The notes beneath the pieces were generated by a model. It made no database searches, was not told the DNA's origin, and saw only the letters and a program-made list of their open reading frames with translations. From Sphingomonas desiccabilis (GTDB taxonomy: Bacteria; Pseudomonadota; Alphaproteobacteria; Sphingomonadales; Sphingomonadaceae), in assembly GCF_004135605.1 (NCBI RefSeq), contig NZ_SDPT01000003.1, positions 450,164-514,163 of the forward strand: DNA of 64,000 nucleotides, in the 5' to 3' direction. The translations under genes were made by a program, and so were the position numbers. Positions 1 through 9,146 of this stretch are shown here, piece by piece (position 1 is the stretch's first letter; each line of letters begins with the position of its first letter).

Positions 1-775
1 TGTTGAACAGGGGGACGCGGTGGTCGACACCCGTCGCCAGTTCGGACGACGGGATGCCGGTATGTCCCAGCGCAAGCCGAACCCGTAGCAGTGCGTCTCC
101 CGCAGTCGCCGCATGAACGAGCCCTTCGACCAAAAGGGGAAGCGCCAGCCCGACCATGCCGACGGGGAGACGGGCAGGCCTAGGGCGCCACAATAGCCAA
201 GCCATCGGTAACGTCACCAGCGCGACCGCAGCGGTTTCGCGGGTCGCAATCGCCAGACCGAACAGCAGACCAGAGAGCAGCGGACGTCGCTGTTGCGCCG
301 CCAGCCAGCCGCCGAGCAGGAAGGTCAGTTCAGGCAGATCGGCGGAGGGAGACAGGCTGCGGAGCGTGAACACTGGTGTTAGCACCAGCACTCCGCCGGC
401 CAAAAGGGCAGCGAGCCTACCCTTCCATCGGTAAACGAGCGTTGTCAGCAGCAGGATCGCGGCGATCGCCCACGGCGCGCTTGCGAGCCCGACGGCGAGG
501 CGAGTCTCGCCCAACAGCGCGATTGCTCCAGCAAGTGGCAAAACCACCGGCCAGCGCGCCGCCCAATGCGTCTCAGGGACGCACCAGCCGGCATGATCGA
601 CCACGCACTGCGCCGCTTCCAGGTAGCGGCCGTCGTCGCTTCCCCCGCCGATATAGCCGACAGGGTTGAGCAGCAGGAGCAGTGTCCACAGCAGGAGAAC
701 TGGGCCCCAGGCGAGGACGAGCGGCGGCAGCCGATACTGGTTCGGCTGGGGTGAGTCAGTCTGAGTGGTGGTCAC
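1..775 (-). CDS. Membrane glycosyltransferase-like protein (GT-C/PMT type), partial
   Basis: Open reading frame that begins at a GTG (775) and runs off the left edge, so its C-terminus is missing. The visible 258 residues are very hydrophobic, with about five membrane segments. After the first segment comes an acidic loop, GGGSDDGRYLEAA, of the kind that carries the catalytic aspartates in ArnT/PMT-like GT-C glycosyltransferases. That family uses lipid-linked sugar donors at the membrane; the role here is inferred. It lies 46 bases downstream of the methyltransferase on the same strand and is probably co-transcribed. Another in-frame GTG at 799 is possible; an in-frame stop just before it rules out a longer start. 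Confidence 0.7.
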   Translation of the reverse strand, partial: MTTTQTDSPQPNQYRLPPLVLAWGPVLLLWTLLLLLNPVGYIGGGSDDGRYLEAAQCVVDHAGWCVPETHWAARWPVVLPLAGAIALLGETRLAVGLASAPWAIAAILLLTTLVYRWKGRLAALLAGGVLVLTPVFTLRSLSPSADLPELTFLLGGWLAAQQRRPLLSGLLFGLAIATRETAAVALVTLPMAWLLWRPRPARLPVGMVGLALPLLVEGLVHAATAGDALLRVRLALGHTGIPSSELATGVDHRVPLFN

Positions 776-821
776 GGGGCGGTCGTGCTTGCTTAGCACG
801 CGTTAGCCGCTCGCAAAGCCC

Positions 822-1691
822 CTAACGCCGCCACCGCGCGAAGATCGCGGTGGGCAGGGTCAGGCCGCGGGCTTCCTCGCGGACGCCGAGTTCGCCGCAC
901 TCCACGGTGCCGCCCAGATCCGCCAGCGTCTGGCGCAGCAGCTCTCCGATCGCGAGCGCCGACATGCGCACGGCATAGACGGTCAGGAACAGGAAGCGCG
1001 AGTTGTCGTCCAGCAGCTGGCGGCAGTCCGCGATCAGGCCGGGGAGGTGATCCTCCAGCTTCCACACCTCGCCATTGGGGCCGCGGCCCCATTTCGGCGG
1101 ATCGAGCAGGATGCCGTCGTAGCGGCGGTTACGGCGCACCTCGCGTGCGACGAACTTGCTGGCGTCCTCCACCAGCCAGCGCACCGGCAGGTCGGTCATG
1201 CCCGAGAGCACGGCGTTACCGCGCGCGGCTTCGACCGACTTCTTGGACGCATCCACGTGCACCATCCGGGCGCCGGCCGACGCCAGCGCAAGGGTGCCGA
1301 CGCCGGTGTAGCCGAACAGGTTCAGGCATTCCGGGTCCGATGCGTCCCCCAGCTGCTCGCGCATCCAGCTCCACACCGGCGCCATGTCCGGAAAGAAGCC
1401 GAGGTGGCGGAACGGCGTGTTCTGCGCGGTGAAGCGAACCTGGTCCCAGGCGAGCGGCCAGCCTTCGCGCGGCACCGGCTTGTCGAACTGCCAGCGGCCG
1501 CCGCCTTCCTCGTCGGAGCCGGGCACGAACTCGCCATGCGCATCCCAGTCCGACGAGGCCGGCGCCCACATCGCCTGGGGTTCCGGGCGGATGAAGCGAT
1601 AGGGGCCGTAGCGCTCGAGCTTGCGGCCGTGGCCGCAGTCCACCAGGCCATAGTCGGGCCACGGCTCGCCGATCAGGCTGACGAGATTCAC
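822..1691 (-). CDS. Class I SAM-dependent methyltransferase (RlmI/RlmK-like)
   Basis: 289 residues. The centre has a Rossmann methyltransferase core: LNLFGYTGVGTLALASAGA as the SAM-binding loop, HVDASKKSVEAARGNA as the acidic strand, and LLDPPKWGRG as the catalytic-type DPPK motif seen in the 23S rRNA cytosine methyltransferases RlmI/RlmK and relatives. The N-terminal half is not a PUA domain, so this is the shorter form often annotated simply as an rRNA methyltransferase in sphingomonads. Its ATG overlaps the thrC stop by four bases (ATGA), so translation is probably coupled to thrC. The exact target base cannot be told from sequence. Confidence 0.85.
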   Translation of the reverse strand: MNLVSLIGEPWPDYGLVDCGHGRKLERYGPYRFIRPEPQAMWAPASSDWDAHGEFVPGSDEEGGGRWQFDKPVPREGWPLAWDQVRFTAQNTPFRHLGFFPDMAPVWSWMREQLGDASDPECLNLFGYTGVGTLALASAGARMVHVDASKKSVEAARGNAVLSGMTDLPVRWLVEDASKFVAREVRRNRRYDGILLDPPKWGRGPNGEVWKLEDHLPGLIADCRQLLDDNSRFLFLTVYAVRMSALAIGELLRQTLADLGGTVECGELGVREEARGLTLPTAIFARWRR

Positions 1692-3091
1692 GCGCGCGCC
1701 ACCGCACGCTCGGCGATGTAGCCGGTCACCGCCTCGAAGGTGGCGGGAAGGCGGTCGCAGCGTTCCTCGCGCTCGAACAGATCGCCGACGCGAGCCGGGA
1801 GCGGCGGGCGCTGGCCGGTCGCACGCTCAACCGCGTCGGGGAACTTGGCCGGGTGTGCGGTCGCCAGCGTGACAACCGGCACGTCGGCGGCGATGTCGAG
1901 CGCGCGCGCGGCGGCGAGGCCGATGGCGGTGTGCGGGTCGATCAGCTCGCCCGAACGCTCGCACGCCCAGCGCATCGCACCCATCATGCCCTCGGCATCG
2001 ATGCGCGCGCTGGCGAAGAGGGCGGCGGCGCCGTCGCGATGCGCGTTGGTCAGCTGCATCGCGCGGCTGGTTTCAAAGCCCTGCATCTGCAGCGCCAGCG
2101 CGGCGCCGTCGCGGCCGCCGAGATCGTGCAGCAGGCGTTCGAAGTTGGAGCTGACCTGGATGTCCATCGACGGCGTGTCGGTCGCGGTGACGCTGCCGGT
2201 CGAATAATCGCCCGCCGACAGCGCACGGTGGAGGATGTCGTTGACGTTGGTCGCGACCACCAGGCGGGCCACCGGCAGGCCCATGCGCTGGGCGACATAG
2301 CCGGCGAACACGTCGCCGAAGTTGCCGGTCGGGACGGAGAAGGCGACCGGCCGCTCGGGTGCGCCCAGGCGGACGGCGGTGTAGAAGTAGTAGACCACCT
2401 GCGCCATCAGCCGGGCCCAGTTGATCGAGTTCACCGCCGACAGGTGGAAGCGGCCGGCGAAATCGGGCGCGTTGAACATCGCCTTCACCAGCGCCTGGGC
2501 GTCGTCGAAGCTGCCGTCGATCGCGATGTTGTGGACGTTGGGCGCAAGCACCGTCGTCATCTGCCGCCGCTGCACGTCGGAGACGCGGCCATGCGGGTGG
2601 AGCATGAAGATGTCGACGCCGGTGCGGCCGGCGAGCGCGTCGATCGCGGCGGAGCCGGTGTCCCCCGACGTAGCACCGATCACCGTCACATGCTCGGACC
2701 GGCCGGTCAGGAAGCGTTCGAACAACAGGCCGAGCAGCTGGAGCGCGACGTCCTTGAATGCGAGCGTAGGGCCGTGGAACAGTTCCAGGAGCCAGTGGCG
2801 ATGGTCGAGCTGGACGAGCGGGGTGACCGCGGCATGCGCGAAGCGGGTGCCATAGGCGCGCTCGCACAGATCGCGAAGCGCGTCTTCGCTCAGGCTGTCG
2901 CCGACGAAGGGGAGCATCACGCGCACCGCCGTCTCGGCATAGGAGAGGCCGGCGAGGGCCGTAATCTGGTCGCGCGAGAGCGTCGGCCACGCCTCCGGTA
3001 CATAGAGTCCGCCGTCGGCGGCCAGCCCTGCCAGCGTCGCGCCCTCAAAATCGAGGACCGGCGCATTCCCCCTGGTGCTCACATAGCGCAT
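1688..3091 (-). CDS. thrC: Threonine synthase
   Basis: 467 residues, usual length for the bacterial fold-type II enzyme that converts O-phosphohomoserine to threonine with PLP in the cytosol. The PLP lysine is K113 in GPTLAFKDVALQ, and the phosphate-binding loop is SGDTGSAAIDAL. The N-terminus MRYVSTRGNAPVLDFEGA is typical of alphaproteobacterial ThrC, so the ATG at 3091 is secure. It is the penultimate step of a chain that starts with the cytochrome oxidase genes; the surf1-thrC linkage is common in sphingomonads. A perfect 8-bp hairpin lies in the 40-base gap before it and contains the only purine-rich Shine-Dalgarno-like stretch. Confidence 0.96.
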   Translation of the reverse strand: MRYVSTRGNAPVLDFEGATLAGLAADGGLYVPEAWPTLSRDQITALAGLSYAETAVRVMLPFVGDSLSEDALRDLCERAYGTRFAHAAVTPLVQLDHRHWLLELFHGPTLAFKDVALQLLGLLFERFLTGRSEHVTVIGATSGDTGSAAIDALAGRTGVDIFMLHPHGRVSDVQRRQMTTVLAPNVHNIAIDGSFDDAQALVKAMFNAPDFAGRFHLSAVNSINWARLMAQVVYYFYTAVRLGAPERPVAFSVPTGNFGDVFAGYVAQRMGLPVARLVVATNVNDILHRALSAGDYSTGSVTATDTPSMDIQVSSNFERLLHDLGGRDGAALALQMQGFETSRAMQLTNAHRDGAAALFASARIDAEGMMGAMRWACERSGELIDPHTAIGLAAARALDIAADVPVVTLATAHPAKFPDAVERATGQRPPLPARVGDLFEREERCDRLPATFEAVTGYIAERAVARA

Positions 3092-3103
3092 GCGGAGGCG
3101 TTA

Positions 3104-3122
3104 GCCCTCCCGCCGGGAGGGC
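3104..3122 (-). promoter_or_regulatory. Hairpin in thrC leader
   Basis: Perfect inverted repeat gccctccc / gggagggc with a 3-base loop, between the surf1 stop and the thrC ATG. On the coding strand the right arm GGGAGGGC ends 12 bases before the ATG and is the only Shine-Dalgarno-like sequence nearby, so the stem may limit thrC translation. There is no T-run, so it is not a convincing terminator. Function is inferred. Confidence 0.4.
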
Positions 3123-3131
3123 ACAAGCGCG

Positions 3132-3746
3132 TCAGCCCTTCCGGCGATGGCGAAGTGCCAGTGCATAGATGGCGACCGCGATGGCGGCGAAGGCGAACCA
3201 CTGCACCGCATAGGCGAGATGGTTGTTCGGCACATCCGCGGGATCGGGTTGGTGGCTGGGTTCAAGGCCGGGTGCGGGCGCTTCGGCCACGATCATCCAC
3301 ACCTTTGCCGCCCGGGCGCCGAAGGCTGCCGCGATGGCGGGCGTGCCGCTCGGCGCTTGTGTCAGCAGGCCCGTGACACGCCCCCCCTGCCAGCTGGGGC
3401 GCAGCTTGGGATCGTTGCCCACCCCCATGTCGGCGCGGAACGTCGCCGTGTGCGGACCGGTCCTGCAATGGGCGATGTGACGCCAGCCGGGCGTGCCGTC
3501 TCCGGTTCGACCGGCGCTGGCGCTCCAGCCTGTCACTGCCACGCAACGCGCGGCCACGCGGCGGAACAGCAGATCGTCGGTGGGGGCGCGGGGAAGGGGA
3601 ATGACCTCCTTTCCGGCGTTGGCGGTGAAGCGGGCGATCATCGCCTCCTTCTGGTCCCGCCGGTGGAGTTGCCAAAAGCCGAGGGCGAGCATCGCGGCCA
3701 CCGCCAGCAGCACCGCTGCGGTGGCGACCGCGGGGAGGCGCCTCAT
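3132..3746 (-). CDS. surf1: SURF1 family cytochrome oxidase assembly protein
   Basis: 204 residues. The SURF1 plan is clear: an N-terminal membrane helix ending in FWQLHRRDQKEAMIARF, a periplasmic middle domain, and a C-terminal helix in NNHLAYAVQWFAFAAIAVAIYALAL. The NNHLxYAxQWF signature is diagnostic of the family. SURF1 helps insert haem a into subunit I of the aa3 oxidase at the inner membrane. It overlaps the DUF983 gene by four bases (3743-3746) and follows ctaE, as expected for a cta assembly cluster. Confidence 0.93.
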   Translation of the reverse strand: MRRLPAVATAAVLLAVAAMLALGFWQLHRRDQKEAMIARFTANAGKEVIPLPRAPTDDLLFRRVAARCVAVTGWSASAGRTGDGTPGWRHIAHCRTGPHTATFRADMGVGNDPKLRPSWQGGRVTGLLTQAPSGTPAIAAAFGARAAKVWMIVAEAPAPGLEPSHQPDPADVPNNHLAYAVQWFAFAAIAVAIYALALRHRRKG

Positions 3747-4126
3747 GGCTCGTCGCTCGTCAGCCGGGCCTCACGCGCGGCGTTGCGATATTCCAGCGCG
3801 AGCAGCAGCGCCTTGGTGAACCGCAGCGACACCGCGACGCCGCCTAGGGTGAGCGGCAGCCACAGCACCACGTGCAGCCATGTCGGCGGCGAGAAGAGCA
3901 GCTCGACCACCACGGCCAGGACCGTCACGAGCGTGCCGATCCCCATCGTCAGGAACACCGTGGGGCCGTCGCCCACGTTGAAGCGAAGGAAGTCGAGCCC
4001 GCATCGGGTGCAGCTGGGGGCAAAGGCGATGAAGCCGGCGAACAGCGTCTTCGCCCCGCAGCGCGGGCACAGCCCGCCCGTCGCGGCCGCCAGAGGTTCC
4101 GGCGGCGCGCCGGCGAGGCCGGTCAC
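3743..4126 (-). CDS. DUF983 family membrane protein
   Basis: 127 residues from a GTG start one base after the ctaE stop. Two CxxC pairs near the N-terminus (CPRCG and CTRCG) suggest a small metal knuckle, followed by two membrane segments. DUF983 proteins are regularly found between ctaE and surf1 in alphaproteobacteria and are assumed to help oxidase maturation, but no biochemical function is established. Its end overlaps the surf1 start. Confidence 0.88.
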   Translation of the reverse strand: MTGLAGAPPEPLAAATGGLCPRCGAKTLFAGFIAFAPSCTRCGLDFLRFNVGDGPTVFLTMGIGTLVTVLAVVVELLFSPPTWLHVVLWLPLTLGGVAVSLRFTKALLLALEYRNAAREARLTSDEP

Positions 4127-4127
4127 G

Positions 4128-5039
4128 TCAGCCCGCGTGGACCGGCGCGCCCCAGCCGCCCCAGACGTAGACGGTGACGAACAGGAACAGCCAGACCACG
4201 TCGACGAAGTGCCAGTACCAGGCCGCCGCCTCGAAGCCGAAATGCTGGCGGGGCGTGAAGTCGCCCTTGTACACGCGCACCAGGTTCACGATCAGGAAGA
4301 TGGTGCCGACAAGGACGTGGAAGCCGTGGAAGCCCGTCGCCATGTAGAAGGCGGAGGTGTAGTTGATCGTCCCGAACGGGAACGGCGCATGGGCGTATTC
4401 ATAGGCCTGGATGCACGAAAACAGCACCCCGAGCACGATCGTCAGCCACAGGCCCTTCTTGACGCCATCGTCTTCGCCGACGCCGAGTAGACCCCATAGC
4501 CCGACCCGACGGCCACCGCGCTGACCATGGATCAGCGCATGATGCGCCCAGGTAATGGTCGTGCCCGAGAGCAGCAGGAGGAAGGTGTTGAGGAGCGGAA
4601 GCTGGAAGGCGTCGAGGACCTCGATCCCGGCCGGCGGCCACTGGGCGGCGAGCTGCGATGCGGAATCGATCAGCGAGACCCCGTCCTCATGGTTGAACTG
4701 GACGGCTGCCGGGAACAGCGCGAAGTCGAACCATGCCCAGAACCAGCCGAGGAAGAACATCACTTCGGAGGCGATGAAGAGCACCATGCCGTAGCGCAGG
4801 TGGAGCTGCACGACGGGGGTATGGTCGCCCGCGCGTGCCTCGCGGATCACGTCGGCCCACCACAGGCCCATGCAGCTCAGAACCGCAATCAGGCCGGCGC
4901 CGAACACCAGGCCGCCATAGGCCGCATCGCGCATGTACATGATGCCGCCCGCAGCCAGCACCAGTGCGGCGAAGCTGCTCAGCAACGGCCACGGGCTCGG
5001 TGGCAGGATATGATAATCGTGGTTCTTGGTTCCGGCCAT
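4128..5039 (-). CDS. ctaE: Cytochrome c oxidase subunit III
   Basis: 303 residues with seven membrane helices of the COX3 family. Typical stretches include SEVMFFLGWFWAWF, QLPLLNTFLLLLSGTTITWA and the C-terminal YWHFVDVVWLFLFVTVYVWG. It is the third core subunit of the aa3 oxidase in the inner membrane. I place the start at the ATG at 5039 (MAGTKNHDYHILPPSPWP) because the AGAGAGG stretch is then about twelve bases upstream; an ATG at 5051 (MGTTMAG) would sit right against that site. The gene lies 32 bases after ctaG. Confidence 0.95.
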   Translation of the reverse strand: MAGTKNHDYHILPPSPWPLLSSFAALVLAAGGIMYMRDAAYGGLVFGAGLIAVLSCMGLWWADVIREARAGDHTPVVQLHLRYGMVLFIASEVMFFLGWFWAWFDFALFPAAVQFNHEDGVSLIDSASQLAAQWPPAGIEVLDAFQLPLLNTFLLLLSGTTITWAHHALIHGQRGGRRVGLWGLLGVGEDDGVKKGLWLTIVLGVLFSCIQAYEYAHAPFPFGTINYTSAFYMATGFHGFHVLVGTIFLIVNLVRVYKGDFTPRQHFGFEAAAWYWHFVDVVWLFLFVTVYVWGGWGAPVHAG

Positions 5040-5071
5040 CGTCGTCCCCATCCTCTCTTGTCCGCAAAGGT

Positions 5072-5605
5072 CTAGCTTGGCGTTCGAGGGGAATCCACCG
5101 GGTAAAACGTATAGGACAGGGTGATGACACGCACGTCGCTGGTGTCGGGATCGCTCGCGAGCTTGGGATCGACGTAGAAGATCACCGGCATGCGCACCTC
5201 CTCGCCGGGCTGGAGCGTCTGCTCGGTGAAGCAGAAGCACTGGATCTTCGTGAAATACTTGCCCGCCTGGGCCGGGGTCACGTTGAAGGTGGCGGTGCCG
5301 GTGATCGGGCGGTCGGTCAGGTTCTTGGCGGTGAAGAACGCCATGTCGCGCGCGCCGATGTCGATCGTCTCGGCCGTTCGCTCGGGTCGAAAGCGCCACT
5401 TGAGGTCGGGTGCCACGTTGCTGTCGAAGCGCACGGTGACCTTGTCGCCGATGCCACCGGGCGCCGCTTCGCCGCGCTGCGTGGTGCCGTTCAGTCCCGT
5501 CACCTGGCAGAAGACGCGATAGAGCGGCACGCTCGCCCAGCCGAGCCCGGTCATCGAAACGGCGGCGAGGCCGGCGAGCAGCGCGGTGCGGGCGTTGCGG
5601 GTCAC
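5072..5605 (-). CDS. ctaG: Cytochrome c oxidase copper assembly protein CtaG/Cox11
   Basis: 177 residues from a GTG start at 5605. One N-terminal membrane helix is followed by a periplasmic Cox11 domain. The copper-binding CFCF motif is at residues 123-126 (KIQCFCFTEQ), and a further cysteine is at 33 (RVFCQVTG). Cox11 delivers copper to the CuB site of subunit I. The start overlaps the stop of the upstream 44-residue gene by four bases (GTGA). A longer in-frame reading to 5674 exists but lacks family resemblance. Confidence 0.93.
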   Translation of the reverse strand: MTRNARTALLAGLAAVSMTGLGWASVPLYRVFCQVTGLNGTTQRGEAAPGGIGDKVTVRFDSNVAPDLKWRFRPERTAETIDIGARDMAFFTAKNLTDRPITGTATFNVTPAQAGKYFTKIQCFCFTEQTLQPGEEVRMPVIFYVDPKLASDPDTSDVRVITLSYTFYPVDSPRTPS

Positions 5606-5736
5606 ATCATCCCCGCCTGAATCTTGACGATGGTGATCGCGAACACGAGCAGCACCAGTGCGCCGAGCAGCCACGCCATCACCTTGGCACGCGATTGCTG
5701 GCGGGCACGGACCAGCGCTTCCTCCTCCGGGGTCAT
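5602..5736 (-). CDS. Small single-helix membrane protein in the cta cluster
   Basis: 44 residues: a charged N-terminus [18 protein letters not shown], one hydrophobic helix [18 protein letters not shown], and a short tail. It starts inside the end of ctaB (overlap 5733-5736, ATGA) and ends inside the start of ctaG (GTGA), so it is translationally coupled on both sides. Tiny single-helix proteins occur at this place in many alphaproteobacterial cta clusters; I infer a role as an oxidase accessory peptide but recognise no characterised family. Confidence 0.8.
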   Translation of the reverse strand: MTPEEEALVRARQQSRAKVMAWLLGALVLLVFAITIVKIQAGMM

Positions 5737-6638
5737 GGCAGCAGCCACCGATCGGCGACCAGCGCGCCGAACACGACGAAGAGGTAGAGGATCGAATAGC
5801 CGAATAGGCGCTTTTCCGGCTGCATCGTGTCGCCCTCGGGCGCTGTCGTGCGCAGCGCCACGCCTAGCGCGAACCAGCCGAACACCGCGGTCATCGCAAC
5901 CGACACCACGCCATAGATCGCGCCGGCGAGGCCGAGCGGCCAGGGGGCGATCGCAGCCAGCGCCATCGGGATGGTGTAGAGGCCGATCTGGGTACGGGTC
6001 GTGCGTTCGCCGGCCACCACCGGCAGCATCGGCACGCCGGCCGCCGCATAGTCCATGCGGACGAACAGCGCGAGCGCCCAGAAGTGCGGCGGCGTCCACA
6101 GGAACACCAGGCTGAACAGCAGCAGCGGAAGGAGCGCGATCTCCCCCGTCGCCGCTGCCCAGCCGATCAGCGGCGGGAAGGCACCGGCCGCACCGCCGAT
6201 CACGATGTTCTGCGGCGTCCGACGCTTCAGCCAGACGGTGTAGATGAGCACATAGAAGAGGATCGAGACGGTCAGGATTGCGGCGGCCGCCAGGTTGATC
6301 GCCAGCCCCATTAGCGCGACCGAGAACACCGCGAGTCCCACCCCGAAATGGAGCGCCGACTGCCGGTCCATGCGGCCGGCGGGAAGCGGACGACCGCGGG
6401 TGCGCTTCATGTGCGCGTCCAGGTCCGCTTCATACCACTGGTTGAGCGCACCGGCCGCGCCGGCGCCGAGCGCGATGCACAGGATCGCGGTGAAGCCCAG
6501 CACGGGATGAATGCCGACGGGCGCGGCAAGCATGCCGCACAGGCCGGTGAAGACCACCAGGGTCATCACGCGCGGCTTGGTGAGAGCGAGGAAGTCCCGC
6601 CAATCAGCGGGCATCGTCAGGGAAACTGCAGTGGTCAT
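5733..6638 (-). CDS. ctaB: Protohaem IX farnesyltransferase (haem O synthase)
   Basis: 301 residues and about nine membrane helices of the UbiA superfamily. The prenyl-diphosphate site is [21 protein letters not shown], with the DxxD and RTRGRP features of CtaB/CyoE. It adds a farnesyl chain to haem B to give haem O, precursor of haem A for the oxidase. The chosen ATG at 6638 ([16 protein letters not shown]) gives the normal family length; an ATG at 6647 or a reading to 6818 would add unsupported residues. It lies 841 bases from ctaD, with a DUF2490 gene in the opposite direction between them. Confidence 0.94.
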   Translation of the reverse strand: MTTAVSLTMPADWRDFLALTKPRVMTLVVFTGLCGMLAAPVGIHPVLGFTAILCIALGAGAAGALNQWYEADLDAHMKRTRGRPLPAGRMDRQSALHFGVGLAVFSVALMGLAINLAAAAILTVSILFYVLIYTVWLKRRTPQNIVIGGAAGAFPPLIGWAAATGEIALLPLLLFSLVFLWTPPHFWALALFVRMDYAAAGVPMLPVVAGERTTRTQIGLYTIPMALAAIAPWPLGLAGAIYGVVSVAMTAVFGWFALGVALRTTAPEGDTMQPEKRLFGYSILYLFVVFGALVADRWLLP

Positions 6639-6717
6639 GGCCTGCATCCACGTATAGTCCGGCGGACGCCGTGGCGAAAGGGTTGCCGCCACTTCCCGCT
6701 GCGATACAGGTGCAGGC

Positions 6718-7401
6718 ATGCGAACTCTTCTAGCCTGCGCGACGGCCGTCGCCGCCATCTCCTCGACTCCGGCGCTCGCCCAGACGACGCAGGACGAGCA
6801 GCTCTGGATCAACGTCACGCTGACCGGATCCGCGAAGGACGACCTCCTCTACTTCGTCGAGGCGCAGCCGCGGCTGATGGAGGGATTGTCGGAGATGCGG
6901 CAGGCCCTCCTGCGGGGGGCGATCGGCTGGCGGGTGAGCGACCGCGTCAGCATCTACCAGGGCTATGCCTATGTCGCGCAGCCGGTGGAGGGCCCCGCCC
7001 CCGATCGCGACGAGCACCGCAGCTTCCAGCAGCTGTCGTGGACGCTGGTGCCAGGCGCGACCGAAGTCTCGGCGCGTACCCGCTTCGAACAGCGCTGGGT
7101 GGACGGCTTCAGCGACGCCGGGCTGCGCGTCCGCCAGATGGCCCGCCTGGAGACGCCGATCGCGGGCGGGAAGAAGCCGCTCAAGGCGCTGCTTTCCGCG
7201 GAAGCCATGTTTGCGCTCAACGACACCGACTGGGGCGCCCGGGGCGGCTTCGACCAGCTGCGCAGCTTCGTGGGCGTCGAGGTGCCGCTGAAGGGCAAGT
7301 CCACCGTAGAGGCGGGGTATCTCAACCAGCTGGTGAACCGCACCGGAGGGGCGACGGCGGTCAACCACGTCGCCTCGGTGAGCCTGTTCGTCCGCCCCTG
7401 A
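6718..7401 (+). CDS. DUF2490 family outer-membrane-like protein
   Basis: 227 residues with a clear signal peptide ([22 protein letters not shown]). The mature part has alternating short strands of the DUF2490 family: [12 protein letters not shown] near the N-terminus, [15 protein letters not shown], and a C-terminal [10 protein letters not shown]. The pattern resembles a beta-barrel ending in the outer membrane; function is unknown. It is transcribed against the cta genes, divergent from ctaB and convergent with ctaD, ending at a strong two-way terminator. Confidence 0.85.
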   Translation: MRTLLACATAVAAISSTPALAQTTQDEQLWINVTLTGSAKDDLLYFVEAQPRLMEGLSEMRQALLRGAIGWRVSDRVSIYQGYAYVAQPVEGPAPDRDEHRSFQQLSWTLVPGATEVSARTRFEQRWVDGFSDAGLRVRQMARLETPIAGGKKPLKALLSAEAMFALNDTDWGARGGFDQLRSFVGVEVPLKGKSTVEAGYLNQLVNRTGGATAVNHVASVSLFVRP

Positions 7402-7423
7402 CCTCGGGCCAGCGGTAAAAGAA

Positions 7424-7456
7424 AACGCCCCGGGGAGGATGCTCCCCGGGGGCGTT
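7424..7456. terminator. Bidirectional intrinsic terminator between DUF2490 gene and ctaD
   Basis: Inverted repeat aacgccccggggag / ctccccgggggcgtt with loop gatg and one bulged base. The minus-strand transcript continues TTTTCTTTTACC, a proper U-run ending the ctaC-ctaD message. The plus-strand side continues CTTGTTGG. It lies 22 bases after the DUF2490 stop and 23 before the ctaD stop. Confidence 0.85.
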
Positions 7457-7478
7457 CTTGTTGGCAACGGCCGGCCGG

Positions 7479-9143
7479 TCAGTCGACCTTGGGCAGCGTC
7501 TCGAACTGGTGGTAGGGCGGCGGGGAGGACAGCGTCCACTCCAGCGTCGTCGCGCCTTCACCCCAGGGATTGTCGCCGGCGCGGCGGCCGCTTGCCAGCG
7601 ACACGACCAGGTTGATCAGGAAAATCACGATACCGGCTGCCATGATCACATAGCCGATCGAGGCGATGTGGTTCCAATAGGCAAAGGCGTCCGGATAGTC
7701 CGGGATGCGGCGCGGCATGCCGTTGGCGCCCAGGAAGTGCATCGGGAAGAACAGCACGTTCACGCCGACGAAGAACACCCAGAAGTGCAGCTTGCCGAGC
7801 AGCTCGTTGTACATCTTCCCCGACATCTTGGGGAACCAATAGTAGAAGCCGGCGAACAGGGCGAACACCGCGCCCAGCGACAGCACGTAGTGGAAGTGCG
7901 CCACGACGTAATAGGTGTCGTGCATATAGTCGTCGACGCCGCCGTTCGCGAGGATCACGCCGGTCACACCGCCCACGGTGAACATGAAGATGAAGCCCAG
8001 CGCCCACAGCATCGGGGTGGGGAAGCGCAAGCTGCCGTCCCACATGGTCGCGATCCACGAAAAGATCTTGATGCCGGTCGGCACCGCGATGATCATGGTC
8101 GCGGCGGTGAAGTACATCTTGGTGTTCACGCTTAGTCCCGTCGTGAACATGTGGTGCGCCCACACGATGAAGCCGACGGCGCCGATCGCGACCATGGCAT
8201 AGGCCATGCCGAGATAGCCGAACACCGGCTTGCGGCTGAAGGTCGCGACCACATGGCTGATCATGCCGAAGCCCGGCAGGATCATGATGTAGACCTCCGG
8301 ATGGCCGAAGAACCAGAACAGGTGCTGGTAGAGCACCGGATCGCCGCCGCCGGCCGGATCGAAGAAGGTGGTGCTGAAATGGCGATCGGTCAGCAGCATG
8401 GTGATCGCCGCGGCCAGAACCGGCAGCGACAGCAGCAGCAGGAACGCGGTGACCAGCACCGACCAGGCGAACAGCGGCATCTTGTGCAGCGTCATGCCCG
8501 GCGCGCGCATGTTGAAGATGGTGGTGATGAAGTTGATCGCGCCCAGGATCGAGCTGGCGCCCGACAGGTGCAGCGCCAGGATCGCCATGTCGACCGAGGC
8601 CGAGGGCTCGCCATAGGTGGAGAGCGGCGCATAGACCGTCCAGCCGGTGCCCGCGCCGCCGAAGAAGGGCGAGGCGAGCAGCAGGATGCCCGAGGGCACC
8701 AGCAGCCAGAAGGACACGTTGTTCATGCGCGGGAACGCCATGTCGGGCGCCCCGATCATGATCGGCACGAACCAGTTGCCGAATCCGCCGATCATCGCCG
8801 GCATCACCATGAAGAACACCATGATCAGCCCGTGGGCGGTGATCATCACGTTCCAGAGGTGGAGCGATTCGTCGAGACTCTGTTCCGACCCGGCGAGCCA
8901 GGTGGCCCAGCTGCCCAGATGTTGGATGCCGGGCTCCGCCAGCTCCCAGCGCATCAGGCCGGAGATCGCGCCGCCGACCACGCCCATGAAGATCGCGAAG
9001 ATCAGGTAGAGCGTGCCGATGTCCTTGTGGTTGGTGGACAGGAACCAGCGGGCGAAGAAGCCGGGGCGGTGGTCCGCATGATGCTCGTGCGAATGCGGAT
9101 GGTGCGCCTCGAACGCGGACGGCTGCAGGGCGGTGTCGGTCAT
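7479..9143 (-). CDS. ctaD: Cytochrome c oxidase subunit I
   Basis: 554 residues, twelve membrane helices of the haem-copper oxidase superfamily, type A. The CuB/tyrosine helix is visible as [17 protein letters not shown], the haem-side histidines in [14 protein letters not shown], and the conserved [13 protein letters not shown] block is intact. It contains haem a and the haem a3-CuB centre where oxygen is reduced to water. It lies three bases downstream of ctaC and is followed by a strong terminator. Confidence 0.97.
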   Translation of the reverse strand: MTDTALQPSAFEAHHPHSHEHHADHRPGFFARWFLSTNHKDIGTLYLIFAIFMGVVGGAISGLMRWELAEPGIQHLGSWATWLAGSEQSLDESLHLWNVMITAHGLIMVFFMVMPAMIGGFGNWFVPIMIGAPDMAFPRMNNVSFWLLVPSGILLLASPFFGGAGTGWTVYAPLSTYGEPSASVDMAILALHLSGASSILGAINFITTIFNMRAPGMTLHKMPLFAWSVLVTAFLLLLSLPVLAAAITMLLTDRHFSTTFFDPAGGGDPVLYQHLFWFFGHPEVYIMILPGFGMISHVVATFSRKPVFGYLGMAYAMVAIGAVGFIVWAHHMFTTGLSVNTKMYFTAATMIIAVPTGIKIFSWIATMWDGSLRFPTPMLWALGFIFMFTVGGVTGVILANGGVDDYMHDTYYVVAHFHYVLSLGAVFALFAGFYYWFPKMSGKMYNELLGKLHFWVFFVGVNVLFFPMHFLGANGMPRRIPDYPDAFAYWNHIASIGYVIMAAGIVIFLINLVVSLASGRRAGDNPWGEGATTLEWTLSSPPPYHQFETLPKVD

Positions 9144-9146
9144 GGC

